A DNA stretch of 64,000 nucleotides from DASXMT01 sp963755985 (GCA_963755985.1 CAVWLO010000005.1:62001-126000); one strand, 5' to 3'. Numbered from the stretch's first letter, positions 43,077 through 52,226 are shown. The notes: generated by a model not told the origin, from the letters alone. Program-made: numbers and translations.

Positions 43077-43697
43077 ATGGCACAGGGGACCCTCGCTCAG
43101 CAGGAACGAGAAACTCTGTGTGACCTGTTCGTCGAGCTCGGCCCCGATGCGCCGACACTGTGTGCAGGGTGGGTCACGGCTGATCTGGCCGCCCATCTCG
43201 TGGCCCGTGAACGCCGACCGGACAGTGGCCCTGGACTCGTGTGGCCTCCGCTGGCGGGTCACACCGAACGCGTCCGTCGTTCCTTGCGGGATCGCACGCC
43301 CTGGGAGGTGCTGGTGGCGACGGTGCGCAGCGGTCCACCCGTGCTACTCCGTCCCTTTGACGGTCCGATGAACACCATTGAGTTCTTCATCCACGTGGAG
43401 GATGTCCGCCGGACGCAGCCGGGTTGGGCCCAACGGCCCATCTCCCCGGAATTGGCCGACGCACTCTGGGCGCGGGTAGGGCCGGGGGGCATGGCCAAGA
43501 AGGTGCAGGCTTCGATCGTGATCACCTCCCCGGGACGTCCAGCGAAGCAGAGCGGCGATGGGCCCCGTCTCACTCTCACGGGTGATCCCGGCGAACTCAC
43601 CTTGTTCGGAGCCGGGCGCCAACAGGCGGCAATGGTTGACGTGGCCGGCGATGCCGAACTCGCTGCTCAGCTCCGCACCGCTTCGCTTGGCGTGTAG
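43077..43697 (+). CDS. TIGR03085-like metal-binding (DinB/maleylpyruvate isomerase) protein
   Basis: A 206-residue protein of the actinobacterial family named after maleylpyruvate isomerase N-terminal domain, TIGR03085 branch. It has ETLCDLFVELGPDAPTLCAGWVTADLAAHLVARERRPDSGPG and a conserved IEFFIHVEDVRRTQPGW; the His residues of the first and third helices are the likely metal ligands. The family may use mycothiol, the thiol of Actinomycetota, but this is not proved for this branch. It starts 29 bases after the FMN reductase and may be in its transcript. Confidence 0.85.
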   Translation: MAQGTLAQQERETLCDLFVELGPDAPTLCAGWVTADLAAHLVARERRPDSGPGLVWPPLAGHTERVRRSLRDRTPWEVLVATVRSGPPVLLRPFDGPMNTIEFFIHVEDVRRTQPGWAQRPISPELADALWARVGPGGMAKKVQASIVITSPGRPAKQSGDGPRLTLTGDPGELTLFGAGRQQAAMVDVAGDAELAAQLRTASLGV

Positions 43698-43968
43698 CGG
43701 CTGTTCCGTGGTCAGGCCCGTGGTCTGCAGGGCAATGGCTGCCGATCTCGCGGGCCGTATATGGCCGCCAATTGCCGGGATCGAGATCGTCCGCATCGAG
43801 GGCAGGAAGAGCAACCTTTGATCGTAAAGACCCCCCGTCGTGAGAGCCGGGATGTCGCCGATTCGTCCGCATTGGTTCTGACTCTTCCGGCCCGGCGAGT
43901 TCACTTAGCGGCAACATGTTTGGGGGAGCCTGCTGCTAGATTCGGTGCTCAATGGGAGAGGTGCACTG

Positions 43969-44838
43969 ATGCGGCTGCCGGACGCACCGGGAAGGGATTC
44001 GGCAGAAATGGCTACGTGGACGGGGACTTCACCGAGCGATCCTGGGCTTCATCCGAAAGTGGTGACCAAGTCTGCTTACGAAAAGGAGCTGGCCCGGCTT
44101 CAGACCGAGCTGGTGCGGATGCAGGAGTGGATCATCCACAAGAACCTGCAGGTGATGGTGATCTTCGAAGGGCGCGACACCGCGGGCAAAGGCGGAACCA
44201 TTAAGCGGATCATGGAGCGCCTCAACGCCCGGTATTGTCGGGTCGTTGCTCTTGGCACCCCGACTGATCGGGAGCGCAGCCAGTGGTATTTCCAGCGGTA
44301 CATTGCCCATCTTCCTGCGGCTGGTGAGATCGTCCTATTCGACCGCAGCTGGTACAACCGTGCCGGTGTCGAACGGGTTATGGACTTTTGCACCGAGGAG
44401 GAACACGCAGAGTTCTTCCGGACCTGCCCACAGCTGGAGCGTGCATTGGTCCGATCGGGGATCATCCTGGTCAAGTACTGGCTCTCGCTGAGCGACGAGG
44501 AACAGGAGCGCCGGTTCACCGAGCGGATCAACAATCCTGGCAAACGGTGGAAGCTGAGTCCTATGGACCTCGAGGCCCGTGCCCGCTGGGTCGACTACGC
44601 CGAGGCCAAGGACGAGATGTTCTCCTACACCGACATCAAGGAGGCGCCGTGGTACGTCGTCGACGCAGACGATAAGAAGGCCGCCCGGCTCAATATCATC
44701 AGTCACTTCCTCGATGTCGTCCCCTACGACGCGGTGCCCCATGAGGCCGTGCAGCTTCCTCAGCGGCAACAGCGGGCCTACGAGCGACCGCCGATAGACA
44801 GTCAGACGTGGGTTCCGGCGCGCTACATCGTACGGTGA
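43969..44838 (+). CDS. ppk2: polyphosphate kinase 2
   Basis: A 289-residue PPK2, which moves phosphate between polyphosphate and nucleotides. Walker A is GRDTAGKGGT at residues 68-77, Walker B is LFDRSWYNRAG, and RWKLSPMDLEARARWVDY with TDIKEAPWYVVDADDKKAARLN forms the end of the active site. The sequence is most like the class I (ADP or GDP phosphorylating) type, but the class is not certain. The ATG with GGGAGAGG seven bases ahead was preferred to an earlier Met. An adenylate kinase gene follows in 32 bases, so ADP made from AMP and ATP can be fed in: a polyphosphate-driven ATP regenerating pair. Confidence 0.93.
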   Translation: MRLPDAPGRDSAEMATWTGTSPSDPGLHPKVVTKSAYEKELARLQTELVRMQEWIIHKNLQVMVIFEGRDTAGKGGTIKRIMERLNARYCRVVALGTPTDRERSQWYFQRYIAHLPAAGEIVLFDRSWYNRAGVERVMDFCTEEEHAEFFRTCPQLERALVRSGIILVKYWLSLSDEEQERRFTERINNPGKRWKLSPMDLEARARWVDYAEAKDEMFSYTDIKEAPWYVVDADDKKAARLNIISHFLDVVPYDAVPHEAVQLPQRQQRAYERPPIDSQTWVPARYIVR

Positions 44839-44870
44839 CGCACTCCCCCGTGTTGGAACGGTAGAAGGCA

Positions 44871-45533
44871 GTGCGCAAGTTCATCATCATGGGGATCCAG
44901 GGAAGTGGCAAAGGAACGCAGGCCAAGCTGATGGCCAGCGATCTCGACCTCGAGCACTTCAGTGTCGGCGACATTCTCCGCTGGAATGTGCAGCACCACA
45001 CCAAGCTCGGTGCCCAGGTCAAACGGATCATGGCCAGCGGCAACCTGGTCGACGATGACCTGGTCGAATCGGTGATTCGGGGCTGTCTCGCCGCCCATGA
45101 CTGGAATTTCGGCTTCGTCATCGACGGGTTCCCCCGCAACGCTCGCCAGGCCGAGTTCTTTCTCGAGAGCTACGACATTGACGGGGTGATCAACCTCCAG
45201 CTTCCCGACGAAGAGGTTATGCACCGGGTACTGGCGCGGCGGCTGTGCTCCAATTGCGGTTTGGACTACAACCTCATCGCTCACCGCCCTCAACAGGAGG
45301 ACGTCTGTGACGTATGCCGGGGCAAACTGATCGTCCGAACCGATGACAACCCCGAGGCGCTCGCCACCCGCGTGGCCGACTACCACGAGGAGACGAAGCC
45401 GCTCATTGCGATTTTTGAGCGAAAGGAATTCGTGGCCACGATCGACGCGACCCAGTCGGTCGAGGAAGTCCAAGCTTCGATCCGCACACGATTCGAACTG
45501 CCGTCTCGGAGGGCTGACACCATCGAGAGATGA
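44871..45533 (+). CDS. adk: adenylate kinase, zinc-lid type
   Basis: A 220-residue adenylate kinase, 2 ADP to ATP plus AMP. The P-loop is GIQGSGKGTQ at residues 8-17, the AMP-binding part has IDGFPRNARQAE, and the lid carries C126, C129, C146 and C149 in CSNC and CDVC, which would hold zinc. It starts with GTG and is cotranscribed with ppk2. It is not next to ribosomal protein or secY genes as the housekeeping copy usually is, so it is probably a second, dedicated copy. Confidence 0.93.
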   Translation: MRKFIIMGIQGSGKGTQAKLMASDLDLEHFSVGDILRWNVQHHTKLGAQVKRIMASGNLVDDDLVESVIRGCLAAHDWNFGFVIDGFPRNARQAEFFLESYDIDGVINLQLPDEEVMHRVLARRLCSNCGLDYNLIAHRPQQEDVCDVCRGKLIVRTDDNPEALATRVADYHEETKPLIAIFERKEFVATIDATQSVEEVQASIRTRFELPSRRADTIER

Positions 45534-45559
45534 TGGGCTCCATAATGCCTGGGGACGGC

Positions 45560-46063
45560 CTACAACGGCTTCCCGAGGCCGTCGAGGATCATGCTCAGCA
45601 GCCGCCTGCTCTGGTCCTCGGACAGGGAGGCGTTGGTGCACATCGGGCCGACCAGTTGCATCAGGTCGGGCCCGCTCACGTCGGTGCGTACGACGCCCGC
45701 CTCCTGTGCCCGCCCTATGACGAGTTGCATGGCCTGTTGGACGCGTTCCATCATGTCCAGCCGCAGACCGGGACTCTTTTCGAAGGCCTCACGGAGCTCA
45801 TTGAGGAACGTTCGCTTCCCCTGGGCGTACCGGACGAACGCCTCGAGAAAGGCCACGACCGCCGGCCACGGCTCTAGGTCGGAGACCACCTCTTCAGCAA
45901 TGGCGACCAGCGTGTCGACGTCGGTGCGGTAGACGGCCTCGACCACGTCCATCCGTTTGGGGAAGTGGCGATAGAGCGTGCCGACGCCGACACCGGCCTG
46001 GCGAGCGATGGCCTCCATGGACGCCCCGCCACCCTCGCGAGCAAAGACCTCTCGGGCCGCCTC
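45560..46063 (-). pseudogene. TetR-family regulator lacking its N-terminus
   Basis: The remaining part reads EAAREVFAREGGGASMEAIARQAGVGVGTLYRHFPKRMDVVEAV and then a normal TetR ligand domain to a stop at 45560. What should come before EAAREVFA (about 20 residues with the first part of helix one) is gone: at 46063 the sequence becomes, on the other strand, the middle of an MFS transporter. The open frame continues upstream but codes for nothing like a TetR start. The first helix of the DNA-binding domain is thus incomplete and there is no native start. Confidence 0.75.
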
Positions 46064-47157
46064 GTACGGGCCATCGGTCTCTACACCACCGTGTCGGCCG
46101 CGGGAGGGGCCACCGGCCTGGTGGCCGGCGGCCTCCTCACCGACCTCGTGTCCTGGCGCTGGGTCATGTTCGTGAACGTTCCCATCGGGATCGCCGTCTG
46201 GGTGCTCGGGCGGATCGTGATCGTCGAGACAGAACGGCATCGTGGCCGGTTCGACTTCACCGGTGCTGTGACCTCGACCCTGGGTATGACCGGGATCGTC
46301 TTCGGACTGGTCGAGGCGGGGACGAGCGGTTGGGGTAGTTCCCCCACGATCGCCTCGCTCGTCGCCGGGGTCGTCTTGCTCGGGCTCTTCGTCCACCACG
46401 AGAGCCGAGCCGACGAACCGATCCTTCCCTTGCGGCTGCTCGCCCACGCCACCCGCAGCGCGGCCAACATCGCCCGGGGCCTCCTCTACGCCGGGATGTA
46501 CGGGATGTTCTTCTTCCTGTCGCAATTCTTCCAAGACGTGCAGGGGTTCTCGCCGCTGGTTGCCGGCTTGGACTTCCTGCCCATGCCCGCCGCGGTATTC
46601 CTGTCCTCTCAGCTGACCGGCCGCGTCCTGGTGCGGCGGCTCCCCCAGAAGATCGTGATGATGCTGGGCGCCACGATCGTGACGGCCGGCCTGCTGCTGG
46701 CCACCCGGGTCCAGGCCTCGACGTCGTATGCCCAGATCGTGGTGTCCATGGTGCTGATCGGTGGGGCATGGGGATCTCCTTTGTCAGCCTCACCTCGGCA
46801 TCGCTGGCCGAGGTGGCGCCTGAGGACGCCGGGGCCGCGTCAGGGCTCGTCAATGTGTCCCAGCAACTCGGTGGCGCCCTGGGGCTGGCCATCCTCGTCA
46901 CCGTCTTCGACGCGGTCACGAGCCGTGCCCAGCTCGGTACCCGACACCTCGGTGGCGCCGAGCCCATCGCCCAAGCGAACGCCATCCTCGTCCACGGTCT
47001 GGACGACGTCTTCGCCCTGGGCGCCGTCTTCAGCCTGGCCGCCTTGGCCATGGTGGCATTGGGTGTTCGTCGGCCGCGGCGGACCGCCGAGGCGCCGAGG
47101 GCCGAGATCAATGAGCCGGACGAGGTCGTGGGCTTGCTCGAGCGAGAGGCGGGATAG
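46064..47157 (+). pseudogene. MFS transporter lacking its N-terminus, frameshifted
   Basis: Starts in the middle of an EmrB/QacA-type pump at RAIGLYTTVSAAGGATGLVAGGLLTDLVSWRWVMFVNVPIG, so the first four or so transmembrane helices are missing. It goes on to the usual end, LVNVSQQLGGALGLAILVTVFDAV. A frameshift in the G-run at 46762-46765 (one G short) separates LIGGAWGS from GMGISFVSLTSASLAEVAPEDAG. The gene and the truncated TetR abut directly, so one deletion took both 5' ends and the promoter between them. Confidence 0.75.
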
Positions 47158-47384
47158 TCGGGAGCTGGCGCAGACCAACCTGGATCCAGCCGCACAGAAG
47201 GCCATCGTCGATGAGAGTGCGAAGGCTCGGCTCGCAGGCTTGCGCCCGTCACAATGGGTGCTCGCCGTATGTTCGGTGGTTGCCCTGTTCTTACCGGCTT
47301 GGCCCGAAGACGGTCCCTGGCCGCGCCGGCGGTGCACGCGTCGGAGTCTCACGACCAGGTGGTCTGATCCCGTCGGCATGGAGG

Positions 47385-47398
47385 CGAACATATGTTCG
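47385..47398 (+). promoter_or_regulatory. LexA (SOS) box
   Basis: CGAACATATGTTCG is a perfect 14-base palindrome that matches the actinobacterial SOS box TCGAAC-N4-GTTCGA at every inner position; only the outermost T and A differ. It lies 16 bases before the start of the helicase gene, so LexA would directly block transcription start. I found no second copy in the window. Confidence 0.8.
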
Positions 47399-47414
47399 TC
47401 ATCGGGGTTAGATT

Positions 47415-49481
47415 GTGTTCGTGCCAAGTACCGTCGTGCCCGAATCAGCGCACTGGGCCCGTGGGCTCAACCGGAAGCAGCGCGAGGCCGTCGACCATGA
47501 CGGGGGCGCCCTGCTGGTCGTGGCCGGAGCCGGCACGGGCAAGACCCGGACGCTGGTCAGCCGCCTGGCGCGCCTGCTCGACGCGGGCGTGGCCCCTGAG
47601 AGGGTCCTGCTCGTCACGTTCAGCCGGCGGGCGGCCGCCGAGCTCGTACGACGGGCAGGCCAGATCACGGATTCGGCCACGGCCCGTCGAGTGGAGGCGG
47701 GGACGTTTCACTCGGTGGCTCACCGCACGCTGCGCCGATATCGCACTTCGCTCGGCCTGGCTGAAGGGTTCAGCGTCCTCGATCAAGGTGACGCCCGTGA
47801 CCTGCTCGCCCTGGTTCGGACACCGCACGCAGCCAATGTCGGCCACCGATTTCCCCGCACCGAGACGGTGGCGGCGGTGTACGCACGAGTGGTGAGTAGT
47901 CAGGTGCCACTGGAGGAGACGGTTACCAAGGTCTTCCCGTGGTGCGGAGACAGCCTCGAAGGATTGAGGGCTATCTTCTCGGACTACACGGAGCGAAAGC
48001 GAGCGCAGCACCTGCTCGACTTCGAGGACCTGTTGTTGCATTGGCGGGCCGCCGCCGTCGATCCAATAGTCGGTCCCGTCCTGGCCGCAAGCTTCGACCA
48101 TATTCTCGTCGACGAGTACCAGGACACGAGCAAGGTCCAGTCGGACATCCTCCGGGCCTTGCGCTCTGACGATGACCGGCTCACCGTGGTGGGCGACGAC
48201 GCGCAAGCCATCTATTCGTTCCGCTCGGCCACCGTCCGCAACATCTTGGACTTTTCGGCCCACTTCCCCGGGGCGACGACCGTCACTCTGGAGCAGAACT
48301 ATCGCTCGACCGGTCCGATCCTCGACCTGGCCAATGCGGTGATCGACGGGGCGGGAGAGGGCTATGGCAAGAAGCTCTGGACCGATCAGCGAGGCGGAGT
48401 CCGTCCCGTACTGGCGACCTGTCCCGACCAACAGAGCCAGGCCGAGGCCGTGTGCCAGACCATTCTCGAGCACCATGAAGCAGGCTTCCCCCTCAGCCAA
48501 CAAGTCGTCCTGTTCAGGACGTCCCACCACAGTGACCTGGTCGAAGTCGAACTGGCACGGCGAAACGTACCGTTTGTCAAGTATGGAGGGCTCCGGTTCT
48601 TGGAAGCCGCCCATGTACGCGACCTCCTTGCCGCACTGCGGGTCGTGAGCAATCCGTGGGACGAGTTGGCGTGGACGCGCATCCTGCAGATGGCCGATGG
48701 GATCGGTCCGGCGACAGCCGACCGGATCGTCGAAACGCTCGGCGTGCGGGATCCCGAACGTGGGGGTCCTGGTCCCCTGGCCTCCTTCTGTTCCAGCCCG
48801 ACGGGCCCACCCTCTACCGTCCGGGCCGCCTATGACCTAAACCGGATCGCCGCCGGACTCACGGCATGTCGCAGTGCCGGACTGCTTCCGGGAGCACAGG
48901 TCGAGGTGCTTCGTGACGTGTTCGAGCCGATGATCCGTCGACGCTATGAACACCCAGACCCCCGTCTCGCCGACCTCGACGCGCTGGCCAGACTGGCGTC
49001 CGGCTGCGTCAGCTCGGAGGAGTTCGTCGCCGACCTCACACTCGATCCGCCGTCTTCGACGGGAGATCTGGCCGGTCACCCGACGCTGGACGACGACTGG
49101 CTGACACTCTCGACCGTGCATTCGGCCAAGGGTGGAGAATGGGCTGTCGTCCATCTCATTCATGCGGCAGACGGGGCCTTTCCCTCCGACATGGCCACCG
49201 GAGACGAACGCGGTGTGGACGAGGAGAGACGCTTGTTCTACGTAGCGCTGACCCGGGCGCGGAACCACCTCCACATCTATGCGCCGTTGCGCTACCACCA
49301 TGGGAGCCCCAGCGGGTCGAGCGACAGGCACAGCTACGCACAGAGAACTCGCTTCCTGCCTCCGAGCACGGATGATCTCCTCGACCACCGAGCCATACGG
49401 AGCGTCCTCGACGTATCCGTCCCCACGGCATCCGTTCCGGTGACCAGTGTGGTCGACACCGAGCTCGGCGGGCTCTGGTGA
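47415..49481 (+). CDS. UvrD/Rep-family DNA helicase
   Basis: A 688-residue superfamily 1A 3'-5' helicase. Q motif LNRKQREAVDHDGG, Walker A GAGTGKT at residues 38-44, motif II DEYQD at 233-237, motif III VGDDAQAIYSFR, motif IV QNYRSTGPI, motif V TVHSAKGGEWAVVHLI and motif VI RRLFYVALTRAR are all intact. Length and order match UvrD/PcrA-like helicases; it lacks the usual C-terminal RNA-polymerase-binding part. Translation starts at a GTG. The LexA box at 47385-47398 shows that it belongs to the DNA-damage response. Which of the known SOS helicases it corresponds to cannot be decided. Confidence 0.93.
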   Translation: MFVPSTVVPESAHWARGLNRKQREAVDHDGGALLVVAGAGTGKTRTLVSRLARLLDAGVAPERVLLVTFSRRAAAELVRRAGQITDSATARRVEAGTFHSVAHRTLRRYRTSLGLAEGFSVLDQGDARDLLALVRTPHAANVGHRFPRTETVAAVYARVVSSQVPLEETVTKVFPWCGDSLEGLRAIFSDYTERKRAQHLLDFEDLLLHWRAAAVDPIVGPVLAASFDHILVDEYQDTSKVQSDILRALRSDDDRLTVVGDDAQAIYSFRSATVRNILDFSAHFPGATTVTLEQNYRSTGPILDLANAVIDGAGEGYGKKLWTDQRGGVRPVLATCPDQQSQAEAVCQTILEHHEAGFPLSQQVVLFRTSHHSDLVEVELARRNVPFVKYGGLRFLEAAHVRDLLAALRVVSNPWDELAWTRILQMADGIGPATADRIVETLGVRDPERGGPGPLASFCSSPTGPPSTVRAAYDLNRIAAGLTACRSAGLLPGAQVEVLRDVFEPMIRRRYEHPDPRLADLDALARLASGCVSSEEFVADLTLDPPSSTGDLAGHPTLDDDWLTLSTVHSAKGGEWAVVHLIHAADGAFPSDMATGDERGVDEERRLFYVALTRARNHLHIYAPLRYHHGSPSGSSDRHSYAQRTRFLPPSTDDLLDHRAIRSVLDVSVPTASVPVTSVVDTELGGLW

Positions 49482-49557
49482 AGATGCGGGCATTCACACT
49501 CCCATCACAGGCAGCCCACAGGGGCCTCACAAGTACCCCAGGCAAGCTCGGAAGCAC

Positions 49558-50355
49558 GTGAGTAAGAGGAGCATCACCATAGACGACTACGAACCAACAG
49601 GCCCCCACGATCGCCTTCCCGCTCGCCCGGCAGCCAACCCACGGGCGCGGCGGTTCCCGTCGAACAGAACAAGGCGATGGATGATGGCGGCAGCGTTGAT
49701 GGGCCCGGTCATCGGACTCTCGGCCGGTCTCGCCGCCTTTCCCTCGGCAACAGCAGCAACCGTGGCCCCGGGCGGTAGCTTCGCTGGGGGTCACGGATCC
49801 GGCGGGGGATCCAACGCCCGGTCCGGACCGGCCGCAGGGGGATCAACGGGCACGGTCGCCAGCGTGTCGACGTCGAGCTTCACCGTATCGACATCGGCGG
49901 GTCAGACGGTGACCATCGACGAGGCGTCCTCCACGAAATACGTGAAGGGGTCGAGCTCGACCTCGGTGGGCGCCGTGACCAAGGGCGAACGCGTCCTCGT
50001 GCTTGGGACAACGAACGGCACGACCGTCACGGCCACGAAGGTCATCGTGCAGCCGACTGGCGGCGGATCTACGGCCACATCGGCGGCCAAGGTGGTCCCC
50101 TTCCAGCAGGGTGCACAGACCACGTCGAAGCAGGTCGGTCAGATACCGGCGAACTACATGCAGGGGTCGGGGACGATCGTCAGCGGCACAGCGGCGAACA
50201 AGGCGACCGAGGCGGCGCTGGCCGCCTACCCCGGTGGCATCATCGACCGTGTCGTGAAGCTGAGCAACGGCGAGTACGAGGTCCACAACATCGGTGTGAG
50301 CTGGCCGCACCATATCTTCGTCAACCAGGACTTCAAGGTCGTGGGCGCCAATTAG
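49558..50355 (+). CDS. exported protein with DUF5666-like and PepSY-like regions
   Basis: A 265-residue secreted or anchored protein. A basic N-terminus (NRTRR) and one hydrophobic helix at residues 41-67 form a signal or anchor; the next 30 residues are Gly/Ser-rich. Residues 97-166 (GTVASVSTSSFTVSTSAGQTVTI, KGERVLVLGTTNGTTVTATKV) look like a DUF5666-type small beta barrel, and 212-265 (NKATEAALAAYPGGIIDRVVKLSNGEYEVHNI) like a PepSY/propeptide domain. GTG 49558 was chosen because of GGAAG ahead and the shape of the signal. Function unknown; it would sit outside the cytoplasmic membrane. Confidence 0.75.
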   Translation: MSKRSITIDDYEPTGPHDRLPARPAANPRARRFPSNRTRRWMMAAALMGPVIGLSAGLAAFPSATAATVAPGGSFAGGHGSGGGSNARSGPAAGGSTGTVASVSTSSFTVSTSAGQTVTIDEASSTKYVKGSSSTSVGAVTKGERVLVLGTTNGTTVTATKVIVQPTGGGSTATSAAKVVPFQQGAQTTSKQVGQIPANYMQGSGTIVSGTAANKATEAALAAYPGGIIDRVVKLSNGEYEVHNIGVSWPHHIFVNQDFKVVGAN

Positions 50356-50516
50356 GCGACGGGAGTCCTCCGGGTGTGATGGCCGGCCGTGACCCCCGAC
50401 CTCGTATTCACAGGAAGCACTCGGATCACGTTCGGCTAGCTGCCAGGTCCTCGGGCCATTGTGCAGTGAGAGAGCGATCAATCGGAGGACGACCAACCGG
50501 CCGATGAGGAGGAGAC

Positions 50517-51120
50517 ATGGACGAACCGACAGTGCACACCTCGGAGCCTCAGCCGTTTCGGCGCACGGCTCGACGCCCGGGCACGGGTGGGTCTCCCGGG
50601 CAGAGCGGAGCGGATCGGGCGGCTGCCGGACGGTCCGACGGGCAGGACATCGAAGGGGAGACCTTCCGTACCGTCTTTGGCAGTTTGCTCGGGGTCTACA
50701 CGTGGGATTGCGACCGTGTCCCATCGATGGACGAGGTCCAAGAGACCATGGAGCACCGCGTGCAAGAAGACTGCGCAACGTTGGACCGCAAACCGAGGCA
50801 GACGCGCCTGGCCGGATGGCATGGCGGCTGGACAACCGAGGGAGTGGGCATCTTCGCCGCCGACATCTGGGGCCTGCCCCGCCGAGGTCCTTCACGCCAC
50901 CTTGGACGGACGAGCCTGGTTGTTCACACCCCGGCAAGACTGGCGCGGCCTCGGTCACATGGGGTCGCCTGCTGAACCTCAAGGGGCGAAGTTCCTGAGG
51001 CACGTTCCCGCTGAACCAGCGGCAACCACCCGACTAGCATCGGCGGTCATCGAGTTGGTGGTGAACCTCGCGCCCGCTCCCGCGAGTGTGAGGAACCGAG
51101 CGGGGTCGCCGTGGCCCTGA
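50517..51120 (+). pseudogene. hypothetical protein, frameshifted
   Basis: I do not recognise this gene. The ATG has a strong GGAGGAG. It reads ETFRTVFGSLLGVYTWDCDRVPSMDEVQETMEHRV, then LAGWHGGWTTEGVGIFAADIWGLP, after which the frame goes wrong in the C-run at 50878-50881. One C less joins it to AEVLHATLDGRAWLFTPRQDWRGLGHMGSPAEPQGAKFLRH and a stop at 51120, giving about 200 residues. Both halves read like soluble protein, which supports the repaired frame. No family can be named. Confidence 0.45.
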
Positions 51121-51296
51121 CGAGCATTCCCCTGAAACCTGCTCCCGGCGATATCGTGCTCGTGCCGATGACTTCCCTCCGTGGAGGGTGCGCACGCGCG
51201 GCGGCGGCCTTGCGCAGGTGAACCCATCTCCACGACGCCCTCCGCTTCCTGGCCGGGGTCGCGGCGATGGTGCAGGATCTCCACGACGAGAGCAGC

Positions 51297-51326
51297 GGTC
51301 GACAGAGGTCGACAGAGGTCGACAGA
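51297..51326 (+). repeat. three tandem copies of GGTCGACAGA
   Basis: The ten-base unit occurs three times without change, followed by GAGAGG, just before the ribosome site and GTG start of the next gene. Ten bases is one helical turn, so it could be a protein-binding array or a simple slippage repeat. Confidence 0.6.
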
Positions 51327-51339
51327 GAGAGGAGCGCTC

Positions 51340-52143
51340 GTGACTGACGAGCCCAGCGTGCACGAATTGCTGGTCACCGACCCCGGTCCGTGGCTGAGAA
51401 GCGTTCGTCGCTCGCACGATCGGCTGACGAGGTTGGCGCTGGCGTTGGAGCCCTCTCAGCTCGGCCGTCGCTCGTATTGTACCGAGTGGAGCGTCGCCCA
51501 CGTGCTGTCCCACCTGGGCAGCCAGGCCGAGATATTCGATCTCTTCGTGGACGCCGGCCTCCGGGGAGCAGACCCCCCCGAGCAGTCGGCGTTCGGCCCC
51601 ATATGGGATAGCTGGAACAACCGGTCTCCCGAGGATCAGGCGGCAGACAGCGCATCGGCCAACGAGCAACTCGTTGGCCGGCTCGAGAGCCTCGGCTCCG
51701 ACCTGGCCTCGTTCCGCCTCACTGTGTTCGGGATGGACCTCGATGCCGCCGGCCTCCTTCGCATGCGGCTCTCCGAGCATGCCGTCCACACCTGGGACGT
51801 CGCCGTGGCCTTTGACGCGGGGGCCCTCGTGGCCCCAGATGCCGTGGAGCTGCTCGTCGATGGACTTCCCGAGATGGCGGCCCGGGTGGGTAAGCCGGCA
51901 CCGGAGCCGGCCGCCATCACGGTGAGGACATCGGATCCGGATCGCCGGTTCGTCCTCCAGACCGATGGTGTCCGCCTCGATCCAGACACCGAGACGGGCG
52001 GCGATGCTTCGCTCGGATTGCCGGCCGAGGCGCTGCTTCGACTGGTCTACGGACGTCTCGATGACCGAACACTGCTCTCAGGGACGATCGACGCGCCCGG
52101 CGTCAGCTTGGAGGCCCTCCGAGCGGTGTTCCCCGGGTTTTGA
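51340..52143 (+). CDS. maleylpyruvate isomerase-like (MDMPI/DinB) protein
   Basis: A 267-residue protein with an N-terminal DinB-like metal-binding domain (LEPSQLGRRSYCTEWSVAHVLSHLGSQAEIFDLFV, RLSEHAVHTWDVAVAF) and a C-terminal SCP2-like domain (PAAITVRTSDPDRRFVLQTDG, GLPAEALLRLVYGRLDD). This two-domain build is typical of mycothiol-dependent maleylpyruvate isomerase relatives of Actinomycetota. GGAG lies seven bases before the GTG. The His of SHLG and HAVHTWD are the probable metal ligands. Its substrate is unknown. Confidence 0.85.
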   Translation: MTDEPSVHELLVTDPGPWLRSVRRSHDRLTRLALALEPSQLGRRSYCTEWSVAHVLSHLGSQAEIFDLFVDAGLRGADPPEQSAFGPIWDSWNNRSPEDQAADSASANEQLVGRLESLGSDLASFRLTVFGMDLDAAGLLRMRLSEHAVHTWDVAVAFDAGALVAPDAVELLVDGLPEMAARVGKPAPEPAAITVRTSDPDRRFVLQTDGVRLDPDTETGGDASLGLPAEALLRLVYGRLDDRTLLSGTIDAPGVSLEALRAVFPGF

Positions 52144-52226
52144 CCGGATCCCGGACGACCGGGCAAGGATCCCGGCCCGTCTCGACCCGCTCGGCCGGGT
52201 GGTCCGCCCGCGGTGACGGTCGGCTC

